Source: Polytrichum commune (lineage: Eukaryota > Streptophyta > Polytrichopsida > Polytrichales > Polytrichaceae). Taken from it: DNA of 64,000 nt. The stretch covers positions 44,821,169 to 44,885,168 of the forward strand of contig OX485806.1 in the NCBI GenBank assembly GCA_950295325.1. Direction: 5' to 3'. Shown in pieces: positions 1 to 10,948 of the stretch. Under the pieces are notes generated by a model that saw only the letters and a program-made list of their open reading frames with translations, made no database searches and was not told where the DNA came from. The translations under genes were made by a program, and so were the position numbers. Each line of letters opens with the position of its first letter. The stretch's first letter is position 1.

Positions 1-2350
1 ATCCAAGTACCAACCACCAGCCACCAAATGCACGCGTGGAAATTTTACAAGTTGCATGGGTATGTATACACAAAGAATTGAGTTGTCATCGATCCAATTG
101 TCAAGGAATGATGGCAAGGACGAAGAAGGAAAAACATTCTTCACGACAAGCTCACGGTGAATGTACCTACACATCGGAGAATATGACAACAAACAAATGG
201 AGTTGAAAAAATAAAAATTAACGAAGAAAAATGATTACCGGTAAGCAACGCGTTTGATAGCTATGGGACCTTCCTCGAACTCCATGAGATCGAGCCTTTT
301 GGTGAATTTCAAGACTCCCTTGTCATCAAAATACACCCGAAAAGCCTTGTCCCACAAAATGAGCCTCCAATGCTCGACAAAATGAGCAGGTTGCAAAAGA
401 TCTTCCATAGAAACCTAGTCGATGTCGATGGAGCATTCATTTTCAAATGAGGCGATCTCACCCTCAACCCCTTTCTCCAACTAAGATGAGAAAAACATGA
501 AGTTAGAAATTTGGTCAAAATATGGTCGTAATGCCTAACTAAACATACAAAGTATCCAACATAGAAGGCAAAATTTGGTCCTCATACCCTCAACAAAAGA
601 CCTTCTCGGATCCGAGAGGGTCGTCTTCTAGAGCACACCAAACTATTTCAACATCACAACCCAACATCACAATTCAAAAAGTATAAGGTATTGGAGCACC
701 TGTGCCCAAAAAGAAGCTTTGTGAAGCCAGTCATCGAGGGTTTTCTCGCAAAGAGGAAGAAAAGAGGGGAACTTATTTTTGGTTTTGACCTTGGCGGGGG
801 AATTCCACCATCGAAGCCATCTAGCCTTAAAGGAAGCATCCACATGTGTAGTTGCCACCTTTTGCACTTTCTCAATAATCATATCCGCGACGAGGAAGGT
901 GGAGAAATGACGGTCAATATGCAAAAATGAATAGTGTAATGTAAGGGAATATACATAAAACACAAGTAGAAAAACACGAAGGTGGAAGCAAACAAAAAGT
1001 GAAGAGGTGCAAGGAGTACCTCTTGGAAGAAATCATCGCCGTTGTCCTTGTGGGCGATGGAGATGAACTTCTCAAAGCTCCGAGATCGAATACTTTTGAT
1101 CAATCTATCGTGGGCTTTTGTCATAGCATCCCAAATCCTAGGAGCAGATCTTAGAGCCTCGGGAGTGGTCTCACGGTATAACCGTGCAGCAGTATCCGCC
1201 GAATTGGAGATCTCTCTCTAAAACAAAGAGAAATGTGTATAAGGATAAATGCATAAAACATGAGAAAGGAAAAAACTAGAGCGAGGAGAAATATCACCTT
1301 GTATGAGAACTTGACGAAGACATCCAATGTAAGGGAATACCAAGTAGGACTCTTCTCCATCTTAGCCTCGCACATCTTGTAAACGTCAACCAAAATGAGG
1401 TCCTTGAAATCCTAAAGCTTCATTTTTCCAAATGTACGAAAGCAAAGCAATTTGGCGGGGAGGTTGTCCTTGACATGATCGTGTGTCGTGGACCTAAAAA
1501 ACAAAGTAATGAGGGTCCAAAAAACAATAAAACATAAAAAGACAACGGAAAAGGAAAAGAAACAAAGGAAAAAAACTGAACTTACCAATTGATGTCATTC
1601 ATGGCATTCAAGAAGACGGCAATGCAATTTCTTGGGTCCACCACAATACAGTCAACATAGATATGCCAATCTTTATCCAACGAATGATGCTTATTAATGT
1701 GCCTCCACCAAGCCGACAAACGGTGGTTCCCCTCCCACACGTAGAACATCTTGCCAGAAAGGTTTTCAAGGTCAGGGTCATTTTGGAGCATGGCGTCGAA
1801 TTCCTCATTGGCCTCTTGCCATAATGAACTCCAATAATTGTGGATGTCATCGGAGACATCGAGTACCTCATTGAGGTTGTTGTAGGGAGACACATACATG
1901 GCTCGGTCACCGTCACGGTAACCCATGACGAATTCATTTTCCAACCGAGCAACATCAACCTCGTTGATGGGACGAACAAGTGGAAGACATCGCAAGCGGC
2001 ACAATGGGATAGAAAAACGCGACTTATGAAAAGGTTTCATTCAAACCCGGTGAATCACAACATTAAAGTCTTCTTTTTGCGATCTCCGAATCAAGAGCTC
2101 AGTCTCCTCTGGGTTGGACTCATCAAGAGGACGCAAAAAGTTCGTTGCAACTAGTGCATCATACTACAAGGGCAACCATAAAAACATTAGGTAGTGCCAA
2201 AATTATTGAAAATACAATGAAATCGAGGCGATGTTTGAAACACAACGAAAATTCAAGGATTGAGGCAATGGCTTATAATCATACCAGAGGAACCTGCAAT
2301 TGAACATTATGGTCATCCATTGAGGGATCCGCCGATAGAATGAGATCCAT
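1..2350 (-). pseudogene. Gene A: ParB-like-fold protein gene, seven exons seen, 3' end outside window
   Basis: Exons read on the minus strand: 2350-2285 (ATG at 2350), 2163-1586, 1493-1298, 1217-1020, about 918-699, 480-239, and about 171 to the left edge, mostly with GT/AG borders and matching phases. Exon 2 holds a segment starting SRFSIPLCRLRCLPLVR, with a later GYRDG and then YVWEGNHRLSAW. That order (strand, arginine, helix, GY turn, then GNHR plus helix) is what ParB/sulfiredoxin-type domains show, but the assignment is by eye and distant. Function is unknown. The frame is broken: TGA at 2043-2041 aligns with an arginine codon in gene B, TAG at 1414-1412 aligns with a glutamate/glutamine position, and TAG lies at 417-415. 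The acceptor before exon 5 (near 919) reads AT where gene B has AG. Gene B (57960-60941) has the same exon order. It is probably dead, unless a short form starts at the ATG at 2040. Confidence 0.6.
599..622. repeat. 24-bp near-palindrome inside gene A intron 5
   Basis: Arms GACCTTCTCGG and CCGAGAGGGTC around a central AT, with one mismatched pair. The flanking bases (an AAATTTGGTCCTCATA-like stretch) resemble the 138-bp repeat at 2395-3680. A single repeat unit therefore seems to sit in the intron at 480-699, which is also the longest intron of the gene. Confidence 0.7.
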
Positions 2351-2394
2351 GGATTGTGATACCTATACAAATGCAAGACAATATTGAAGTCAAT

Positions 2395-3680
2395 CTGGTC
2401 CTAATGTCCTATCTCGAGACTATAAAACATACATGCCTCACAACATTGAGCTCCAAATCTGGTCCCTATTATCCTACCTCATGACCCTCTCGGATCCGAG
2501 AGGGTCCCATTTACAACTACGCCAAACTTGTCTAAACAAGTAAACTCTATCTACACAAAGATGACTCACAACATTAAGCTCCAAATCTGGCCCTTATGAG
2601 CCTACTCCATGACCCTCTCGGATCCGAGAGGGTCCTATTCCAGCCCATACATAACTACGCTAAACTAGTACACACAAGAAATATCTACTTAAACATACAT
2701 GCCTCACAACATTCCAATCAAAATCTAGTCCTTATAATCCTACCCCATGACCCTCTCGGATCCAAGAGGGTCCTATTCCAGCCCATACATAACTACGCCG
2801 AACCAGTACACACAAGAAATATCTACTTAAACATACATGCCTCACAACATTCCACTCATAATCTGGTCCTTATAATCCTACCCCATGACCCTCTCGGATC
2901 CGAGAGGGTCCTATTCGAGCCCATTTACAACTAGGCCGAACTTGTCTAAACAAGTAAACTCTATCTACACATACATGCCTCATAACATTCCACTCAAAAT
3001 TTGGTCCTTATCATCCTACCCCATGACCCTCTCGGATCCGAGAGGGTCCTATTCCAACCCACTAGGCCGAACTAGTCTAAACCAGTAAACTCTATCTACA
3101 CATACATGCCTCACAACATTCCACTCAAAACTTGGTCCTCATGGCGGACTCGAAACTATAAGCCGATCTAGCCTACACAAGTCAACCATATCTGCACATA
3201 CATGCCTCACAACATTGACCTCAAAATTTGGTCCCTTGGCCGACTCGAAACAACTAAGCCGAACTAGTCTACACAAGTGATATCTTCCTACACATACATG
3301 CCTCACAACATTGACCTCAAAATCTGGTCATAATGGCCCACCCGAAACTATTAACCAAAATAGTCCAAGAGGGCCCAATTCCAGGCTATATCCAACAATT
3401 CGAACATACCAGAAAATTCACATGACACAAGTTGAACCTATGAGCACACACAATCTTCACAACCCGAACTAAAAATCTGGTTCTTATGGCCTACCAACAC
3501 ACAATCAACGGAAGTAGTCCACACAATTCGAGTCTATGTATCCATACAAGTTTTACAACATCATTTCAAAAACTGGTCGTTATGGCCTACCCGGCACTAT
3601 CAACCAAACTAGTGCACACAAGTTTACCCTATCTACACATACAACATACACAACCTTGAATTCAAAATCTTGCTTGTCCT
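2395..3680. repeat. 138-bp tandem repeat with a 24-bp palindrome
   Basis: Palindromes lie at 2483-2506, 2611-2634, 2749-2772, 2887-2910 and 3025-3048, so the period is 128 and then 138, 138, 138. Each has 11-bp arms GACCCTCTCGG and CCGAGAGGGTC around AT (the BamHI hexamer is central); the third copy has one arm change. Each unit also carries CATACATGCCTCACAACATT and a CAAAATCTGGTCC-like stretch. From 3050 to 3680 the units continue in degraded form without the palindrome. The array lies directly upstream of gene A's first ATG and ends before the MULE-like gene, so it occupies the space between two divergent genes. It could act in regulation, as a binding-site array, or be selfish satellite; nothing decides this. 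Confidence 0.85.
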
Positions 3681-3689
3681 ATTCTTTGC

Positions 3690-4325
3690 AAGTTTTCTTC
3701 CATATTTAGATAATTGAATTTCCTGTGTCATATTCCCGAAAACCTAAATCTTGAAGTACCCTTTGTGCATATAAGCTTTACGACAAACTTACGGTATTCA
3801 TCGAATTCTCCCTTCTCTCCTCGCGAGACCCGCTCTGATTGGAACTGTTGTGATGCTCGCTCTCTGCCATAGATGGTGCTTGTGAACCACTGTCCTCCTC
3901 TTCTTCGTCTATCGACTGCATATTTAACCCTCCCTTGTCCACTGCACATGTATTCTGCGAGTCTAATGGGGTCCCTCTTCCTTCTATGCACGTTTCCTTC
4001 TTCTTCTTTAGTTCTCTCCATCTCCTCTGTTTCGAATTACTGAAACTCGTCCCGTTTTTTTCTTCTTATGCTTCTTTCCTGGATCGATTGTGGAGACTAT
4101 ATTTTGGTCTGGTTCCTTCATGTGTGCGTTCCAGTTCCCCTCTGATTGTCTTTCGTGCTCTCTATTCTCTGGGCATCCTTTTACTTCACTCACAAAATGA
4201 CCCTTCACCGACCTTTTCTTACCTTTATAGTACCACTGTTCAACGTTTAGGGTTTACAATTCTCTGGTAGCTGTGCCTCATTTTCCTTATTTGGATTTTT
4301 CTATAATTCGTCCCTACTTTTGTCC
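3690..4325. other. Spacer and probable leader upstream of the MULE-like gene
   Basis: Unique, pyrimidine-rich on the plus strand (many TTCTTC and CTCTC runs). Short open frames exist on both strands, but none has recognisable motifs. Its position just before the ATG at 4326 suggests promoter and 5' UTR of the transposase gene. I see no firm TATA box. Confidence 0.35.
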
Positions 4326-4539
4326 ATGGCTTCTTCATCCACAATGCCATGTGTATCAAAAATGGTTGAGCTTCGTGCCAATGGCATCGGGATCCCCCTT
4401 CTTTCCCCCATTGATGCGAACGGATTTGCATCTATCTCTTCCCTTCACCTTAGTATCAAGTTTTCTTTGCAAGATAGTACAATATGGGTCGAATGCGAGA
4501 TTTATGATAGTGCTACTTCCTTGTTGTCATTGACCATGC

Positions 4540-4634
4540 GTGAGAATCCTAGGGTTGCCGACAACGGATCTTCAATGTGGGAACTCTACGTTGGTAAATA
4601 CATTGTGTACGGACTCCTAGTTCCTTGCACGAAT
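4540..4634 (+). repeat. 95-bp flank copy 1, left of the solo LTR
   Basis: Starts GTGAGAATCCTAGGGTTGCC and ends CTTGCACGAAT. It is coding sequence of the MULE-like gene and is repeated at 6842-6936 with six mismatches in 95 positions (about 94% identity). Confidence 0.9.
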
Positions 4635-5243
4635 TGTTGAAGTCACAACACTACCAAGAGAAGAGGACAACAATTTCAAAGAGAAGGAAGTGCCCAACGA
4701 CACTTAATCACCAAGCATGCAAGAGCAAAGAAGGATTCACGGAAAAGAAAAAGAAAAACACTGAAGAAGAACGCCGAAGAGGAGTTCGGAGCTCAACCAC
4801 GGTATTGGGCTTCCCTTCCACGGAGATACAAGGAAGTCGCACGGTTATAGGGTCCCTTACCCACGGCAATGGGTCCCCAACGGCTTAGTGTAGGAAAACT
4901 TAGAATTTAGAGATAGGAACTATTATATAAGTATAAAAGGGCTTATATGAGGAGTATATAGGGGTATATAGGGATATTATGAAGTATGTAGGACTTGAAT
5001 TACATTCCATTAGTATAAGTATATGGGATTTTGTCAAAGACAATTATGAAGGAAGAATATTAAGCAATTACGAGAAATATAAGGGCATTAAGGAGTATAT
5101 AGGAATATGGTACATTCTACTAGTATGATCATTGAAATCTAAATCAATCAATATGAAGATTTGATGGATTCTCAAAAAGGATTTAAAATGTAGCCACGAC
5201 AAAGATATAGTGGAATCTTAGAAGGACAAATATTAGAGTGGTA

Positions 5244-5261
5244 AAACGGTTATAACCGTTT
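5244..5261. promoter_or_regulatory. Palindromic double MYB-core site in LTR
   Basis: AAACGGTTATAACCGTTT is a perfect 18-bp palindrome with an AACGG core in each arm, the core bound by plant R1R2R3-MYB factors. The same 18 bases occur at 42651-42668 in the other LTR, at the same 100-bp distance from the TATA box, while the surrounding LTR has diverged. Confidence 0.6.
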
Positions 5262-5361
5262 ATGTTAGATATCATCTACCTATGTCGGAGATAGGTAGTT
5301 ATCTAGGGAAGTGGAGTTAACAACCACTTTAAATATAGATTTTGGGTTAGGAAGAAAATAC

Positions 5362-5369
5362 TATATAAA
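5362..5369 (+). promoter_or_regulatory. Probable LTR TATA box
   Basis: TATATAAA, aligned with TATATAAG at 42768 in the 3' LTR of the large element. The sequence after it (AGAGACCTAACACCTCATTT) is also conserved, as expected near a transcription start. Confidence 0.6.
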
Positions 5370-6069
5370 GGGAACAATTTAGAGACCTAACACCTCATTT
5401 TCAATACGACGAAGTTATCTTAAATTTGAATGTCAAGAATCACTTGAAACTTTTGTAACTCTCCTCTCGAGGAACTTTTTGCAATATACTTATCTTTTCT
5501 ACAACATGAGTGATCTCTCTTACGTCTCTCAAATTGAACTACGAGTCGTCAATGGTACTTTGTAGCTTAAGATATTGACAAGTGAGAGAAGAGTAGATAC
5601 TTTTGAGAAAGAATTCAAAAGATTAGTGTGAGGGTGAGAACAAAGCGCTCAAGATATTTTGGAGAATCAATGGAACTTTGAGATAAATTGATATGAGAAA
5701 ACAATTGTCAATTTATACAACTTGAGTGAAGGTAATAAGATTATCTTTCTCAAGCGGAACTTATCATTGATCTCTTCAAAAGGAAATTATATAATTAGAA
5801 AGAGTTAAAGATTAAGATTGTATTGACAAGTATTGCATGCATAATTCAATTATTTGTGAGTAAGACTTTGTGATGAATACTAAACTCTTGACAAAAGGAT
5901 AATTGAAAGAAACTCATTAACATAAACTATATGTGTAACTCGTATATGTGATAACGATTACGTGACTTATGCATATTGAACTTGCTCTATAATTTATACT
6001 TACATTGATTGACGAGATATTATTTAACAAAGATTGTTTGAGTGAATACTTGCAAAGATTATTATTGAA

Positions 6070-6345
6070 GCTTCTTTCTTTAAGTTTCTTTGTAAATTGT
6101 TGGATGTCATTACAATTTGAAGGATTATCTATTCAAGAGAAGATCTCTCTCTTGAACAAAACTCAAGAGAGATAGGTTTACTTCTCGTCATCAAGAAACA
6201 CTTTATAGTAAAAGTGCTTTTAAGATACTTTGTGAGTTGTTGGATGTCATTACAAGTGAAGGATCAACTATCAAAGGGAAGAGTTCTCTCTCTTGAGTAA
6301 ACTCAAGAGAGTTATAATTACTATCGTCATCAAGAAACATTTTTA
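6070..6345 (+). repeat. Two tandem copies (about 158 bp) inside the solo LTR, each with a hairpin
   Basis: The phrase TTGTTGGATGTCATTACAA and the following 100 bp occur twice. The second copy has a perfect stem CTCTCTTGAG / CTCAAGAGAG (6288-6297 and 6302-6311) with a TAAA loop; the first has a 9-bp version near 6147-6171. The LTR at 43475-43580 has one copy with an imperfect stem. This duplication explains most of the length difference between the LTRs. Confidence 0.75.
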
Positions 6346-6841
6346 AGTTAAACGTGACATTGCAAAACAATCAATGATGTGTTCATGAAATTATAACTAC
6401 TATATGCATACATGTCAAGTTACAATATTATAAGTAGTAACACTTGAGCTTAAAAAGGAAGACTCAAGAATATTATATCTTCTTCATCATTATAAGATTA
6501 CTATCATTTGTGTGATTGATGTTTATGAACTACGAACCTTAAGGATTCATATAACTTATTGAAAACTATATTATTATCGAGGATATTGTTACACCTCTTG
6601 AAGCTTTCTTTAAATCTAATGGTTCTTATTATCAATGATGCCTTACATTGAGAGTAAGAAGTAAGATAATGAGATTGTGTTCACTCCAATAAGTATATTC
6701 ATATCATAAGGAGAAGACAGGGATTATTAATTCAAGACCGAACATATTAATGAGGCACGGTAGTTCTCAAGCGAATATAAATTTACGTGATGTCTAACCG
6801 TGAGTCTTCTTGAGCTAAATTGCAAGGGAACGACCCACGGG

Positions 6842-6936
6842 GTGAGAATCCTAGGGTTGCCGACAACGGATCTTCAATGTAGGAACTCTACATTGGTAAA
6901 TACAGGGTATACGGACTCCCAGTTCCTTGCACGAAT
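6842..6936 (+). repeat. 95-bp flank copy 2, right of the solo LTR
   Basis: Second copy of the 4540-4634 sequence. It overlaps the LTR end by GTG, a 3-bp microhomology between LTR end and gene sequence. The MULE-like reading frame resumes directly after it with codons for VSTEIRTPP. Confidence 0.9.
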
Positions 6937-8697
6937 GTATCCACGGAAATCCGTACCCCTCCCCATTCCTCTGCTTCCACTTTCAACACTCCTCCCCTGG
7001 TGAAAGTTAAGATTGAACCCAGTGTACACACTGTCATACATCTTTCCGATTCCTCTGATGGTGATGAGCCCCCGTATCCACTCTCATTCACAAGCCATCT
7101 CCATCCTCCATCCGTTCCACTTTTGTTACCCCACCTCTTATGTTTCCTCTTTCTCTTTCCCCTGCCAAACCCCCCATTTCCATTCTTCAATGTCTACGTA
7201 CTCTTGCCTCCATGCCCGGTAGGAAAAATATCCTCAAGAAACTGGATTATGACACCTTGCAAATTGAAGAGGTGAATTTCCTACCGCCTCGCTTTGATGG
7301 GAATCGGATGTTTGTCCACCCCCCAGTAGGCGTCTCGTCCTCTCATACGAAGGCCAAATCCATGGACGGCATGAACAAACGCTATGACAACCATGTTTGG
7401 ACCAAAACCCAGACCACCAATATCATCAATGACATGGGCCTTGCTTTTCGCTCCTCCAGTTGTGTTGTCCACCTCCAATGCCAAAATCCTCTTTGCAATT
7501 ACCTCCAACGTGCTCATCGCACCTCCCCGGTCAATGATACTGATTTTGACGGCTTCACAAAGGAGCCCTTTCTCGTTGGTGGTCCCTTCCTTTTGGGCTC
7601 CACTGTTATGTGCAGAGTCTGTAAGGAGCCCCCCACGTGCATTGTACCATGCCACGCCAAAATCTTCTACATCCACGGCAATGACACCACTCAGCGTGCG
7701 TGCATTCATCTGGGCAACTACAGAGATAGCCGCCAGTGCATCGACGCCCTAATCGAGTGAACGCCCCAAGCCACTCATAGCAAAATTGTCCTTGAAGCCA
7801 ACAAGGACCTTGTGGGTGAGTTCCTCCTTCGCAATGATAGTGATCCTCATCAACTTCTTTCGTTGGAAGAACTTGAGCCCGTTTTTTATCGTTGCAAGGA
7901 GTTGAATTCCCCCCACCTCCAAAACAATGTTACCACTTTCAAATACTTATGTAGGTTAGGATATGGATGGCATCGTCAAGCTTAGAGGCGTCAGCACTTG
8001 GGCCTATGTCCAGCGGAATCAGTTACCGGGCCAAGGTGACAAGACGGACAAAGTTTTTGTTTTCAAGATGTCCGAAGTCAGCCCTGGTAGTGGGGTCGAC
8101 TTGGTTAGGCACATGCACCCTGGCGGGGATCTCGAGCATACTTGGGTCATGTCCGACCATGTTAAACGCGTCGCCAAGTGGACCACCATGGCTTGCCACG
8201 TATATGACGGAACCTACCAACGCATCATGACCATCGCTTGCTGCAACTTTCAATCCGAGGACAAGGATGCTCAAGTGTTTTCCTGGCACAACCTCAACCA
8301 CGTCATGGCTAGGCATGGAATTCCCAAGCCTCGCTTCAAAGGATTCATGGCGGACAGTGCGCAAGCGAATTGGAATGCCGTTAGGATTGTCTACGGGTCC
8401 GGAGATCCAAAGGTTCCCATCGATGGGTGCGAGAGAACCTGCTACTTCCATTGGACCTGGTCTTTGGAGAAACATACCAAACTCTATATCAAGCACAACT
8501 TGCAAGACCAACACAAGCGTCTTTGCCTCCACTATCACGACATTTCCTCTATGCTAGAGGCAGAGACGAGGTACCTCGCCATCAAGGCCTGGTGGGCTCC
8601 GTCTAACTGCACCTCTAAGGATGGACTGAAACACCTTCAACTTTGGTTGGCCTTTTGGCAATTTGGATATCGACAATGGGGTGGCTTCATGGAATTG

Positions 8698-8784
8698 GTG
8701 CGTTTGTTTTGTTTTAACTTTTTTGTTTTATCATTTATTTTTTCAAGTTTTGCTTATTCCTTACAATGCCATTCCATTTTGCAG
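8698..8784 (+). other. 87-nt intron of the MULE-like gene
   Basis: Donor GTGCGTTTG after the Trp-Gly-Gly-Phe-Met-Glu-Leu codons; a T-rich body; acceptor CATTTTGCAG. Length is 29 codons and there is no in-frame stop, so the surrounding frame reads through it. The translated intron (Phe/Leu/Ser-rich) does not fit the protein on either side, which supports splicing. Confidence 0.75.
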
Positions 8785-10447
8785 GAGAAAATCATAATCG
8801 CCGAGGAATTTGCACAAATGCCTAATTGCAACCTTGCCGAATCCCTTCACAACAAATGGCGTCAAGCGTCCGGCAACAAGGGTGGCGATATATACGTGGC
8901 CACTGTGGATGACTACATTCGTCCAAGTCGTGGCGTACCATCAATTTCTAAAGGGTGGCATTGGAGGCGATGGCCCTAGCGAAAAAGAATTCAAGCTTCG
9001 ATGCGCTCAATGTCGTGCTCAATGTATTGGTGACCTGCTCTTCTGTAGAAGGTTCTCCTTGCCTTTGAAGGCGGGGACAAATTCTATACTCGTAGTCCCC
9101 ACCTCGAGGGTGCCGAGGTATTCGGCTCGCAAAAACGCAAGCCCGACACCCCCATTGGAGCTGACGATGAGACACACCGCCCTGACACCGTCAACTTCTC
9201 TTGCCCTCGTGTCGCTCAGAGAACCACAAGATCTCATGCGTCACCTTTGCCTACCATCATCGAGGAGTCTTCCTTGACCGTGATCGAGGTTCCACCACCC
9301 CCTCCTACTGGTCTGGATTTTCGCCGTCTCACTGCTGTACAAGAATCCAAAGTGGACGAGAAGCTCTGGCATATTGCTCACGTTCCTTACAATTCTTCCA
9401 AGGCATGTTGGGCCATGCATACTGTCACCAAGAAGAAATACACTGCCAAAATCGTCTCCAACTCCAAGAGCACCCCTGTACCGGCATACCTTGGAGTTTG
9501 GAACTATTACAAATTTACAACACCTAAAGTCGAGAAGTTTTTTTTTTCCCCGACGACATTGAACGTTGTGTCTAAGGATCACGTCGCAAGTAGGTCGACA
9601 AATTCTCTGCTGACCAAAAACGACCTCCAATCCCGCCCGTGTGGCCTGTCAAGCTTGGTACCAACGTCATTCGTCCGAGATCTTGAAGCTGGAGAATGCC
9701 GATTTTCATCTCCCTAAAAAAGAACACAACACACCCACTCGCCTCTTCAACACATCGGTTCCTCCCTCGACCTCTCCGGAGTGGACGTTCCAGCCAACCC
9801 AGACTCTTATCCTTCTTCCAGGCAATCCAAGACTACGACACGGTCTGCCACCGCACCATCAACAAAACAGATACAGATGGTCGCATCTGCTCGAGCTATG
9901 GACGAGACCATATTGAAGGTCACCATGATTCCACACCGTGGATTTGGTTGCGTGATCATCTTGTAGTCCAAACCTGCACCTACACAATCTATTTACCAAC
10001 TCATAGTGAGTTCCATGCCTGAATGTAATTGCCCGATCTTCAAGGATATGATATCAAAGTTTGGCCGCAAACGAAATTCGTTCCTGCATTGCAAGCACCT
10101 TTACTTCATCTTTGTTAAGGTCTTTAATGCAGACCCCAAATTTGACTTGTTCATTCACGCCCCGACATTTAGCTTCAATGAGGTCAAACTCATCATAGAA
10201 GGGGGCCTTTTAACACAATCTACTTCCTAGAATTCCTCTCAGCCTAGCACTACATTGTGCCCTGAGAGATGTGTCCATTTCTGGACCTCTTGTGAACTCA
10301 TTATTATTTTCTATAATAAATATGATCTCATGGATTATTTTTATTCCCTTCAAAATATTATATTAAAATATTCAATTGTGCCATATGTTTCTCTCCCGGT
10401 TGAACATTACATGTTCAATTTGGAGGTGTTTCCTATGTCTATCAATT

Positions 10448-10948
10448 TTATTTCCGTTTTACAAACCTCTTGGATGATTCGGACTTCATCTCATCGTCCC
10501 TTCTTGACAGAAGTGGACCCGGTCGAAGCAAATCAACGTATGAAACCGTTTTATCCCTCATTCGATCCTTCAGTAAACAACGATGTGGCGATAATCTTTT
10601 CATTCTCTCGCGAAACGACAAAGACTTCGAAGATTTGCCTACCACCTTCACCTCCTTCTCCGTTTCAATCAATTTGTCTTCATCCAAATCAACATCCTTC
10701 TCCGGCACATCTGCCCGCCTTTTATCATGTTTGGCACATCGTTTCTGCTCCTCCTGTATCCTCCACTTCCATGCTTGTGTGGATTGCGAAAATGAAGTCA
10801 GCTCGTAGTCATCACTACATCGATTTGCAGCACCTATGTCATGTTCCGGCGATGGATTCAAGGGAACATGGGGATCTCCAAGACTTCTAATTTCCTTCTC
10901 CCAGCCTAGGCCAGCAAACATGTCTCTCTCATCTCCCATTGTGTGCAA
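10448..10948 (-). CDS. Uncharacterised charged ORF, 166 codons
   Basis: The minus-strand frame opens with ATG at 10948 and runs to about 10448. The product is rich in Lys, Arg, Glu and Asp (for example KDVDLDEDKLIETEKEVKVV) with no domain I recognise. It lies just beyond the decayed C-terminus of the MULE-like gene, on the opposite strand. Plus-strand frames overlap it but look less protein-like. It may be an exon, an accessory ORF of a mobile element, or chance. Confidence 0.3.
   Translation of the reverse strand: MHTMGDERDMFAGLGWEKEIRSLGDPHVPLNPSPEHDIGAANRCSDDYELTSFSQSTQAWKWRIQEEQKRCAKHDKRRADVPEKDVDLDEDKLIETEKEVKVVGKSSKSLSFRERMKRLSPHRCLLKDRMRDKTVSYVDLLRPGPLLSRRDDEMKSESSKRFVKRK

Larger units (their letters stand above)
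4635..6844 (+). mobile_element. Solo LTR, same family as the LTR at 39188-44065
   Basis: Starts TGTTGAAGTCACAAC; the last shared LTR bases are CCCACGGGGTG. The 3' LTR of the large gypsy element ends CCCACGGGGTGCA, so the terminal CA is missing here. Long stretches match that LTR, for example the final 300 bp with GAGGCACGGTAGTTCTCAAG. It is about 2.21 kb against about 2.03 kb for the other copy, mostly because of an internal duplication at about 6070-6345. It holds a promoter-like block (palindrome at 5244, TATA at 5362). No internal region or second LTR is present, and it interrupts the transposase frame. Confidence 0.85.
4326..10230 (+). pseudogene. MULE-like DDE transposase with C-terminal SWIM zinc finger, broken
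   Basis: Cut-and-paste transposase related to Mutator-like elements and FAR1-type proteins. Pieces in order: N-terminal part from the ATG at 4326, a Cys-rich zone near 7460-7690, the catalytic region 7963-8920, and a SWIM finger near 10020-10110 (CNC then CKHLYF). Candidate catalytic residues are D in VYDGTY, D in FMADSAQ and E in NLAESLH, with a CYFHW motif between the second D and the E, as in MULEs. An 87-nt intron lies at 8698-8784. Breaks: a 2.2-kb solo LTR after 4634, a frame change near 7120, TGA at 7758-7760, frame changes near 7955 and 8925, and more decay after 9300. It lies divergent to gene A across the palindrome array. No terminal inverted repeats were identified, so element borders are unknown. 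MULE is the best reading; another DDE family with SWIM is possible. Confidence 0.6.

Noticed and set aside
3728-4021. 97-codon minus-strand frame upstream of the transposase
   Set aside because: A plus-strand frame of similar length overlaps it, there is no domain, and the sequence is pyrimidine-rich leader-like DNA.
4540-6936. 95-bp repeats as a normal target-site duplication
   Set aside because: LTR integrases make 4-6-bp duplications; a 95-bp copy needs another mechanism.
7281-8538. Minus-strand frames of 142 and 171 codons
   Set aside because: Antisense to the MULE-like coding region, whose plus-strand motifs are recognisable.
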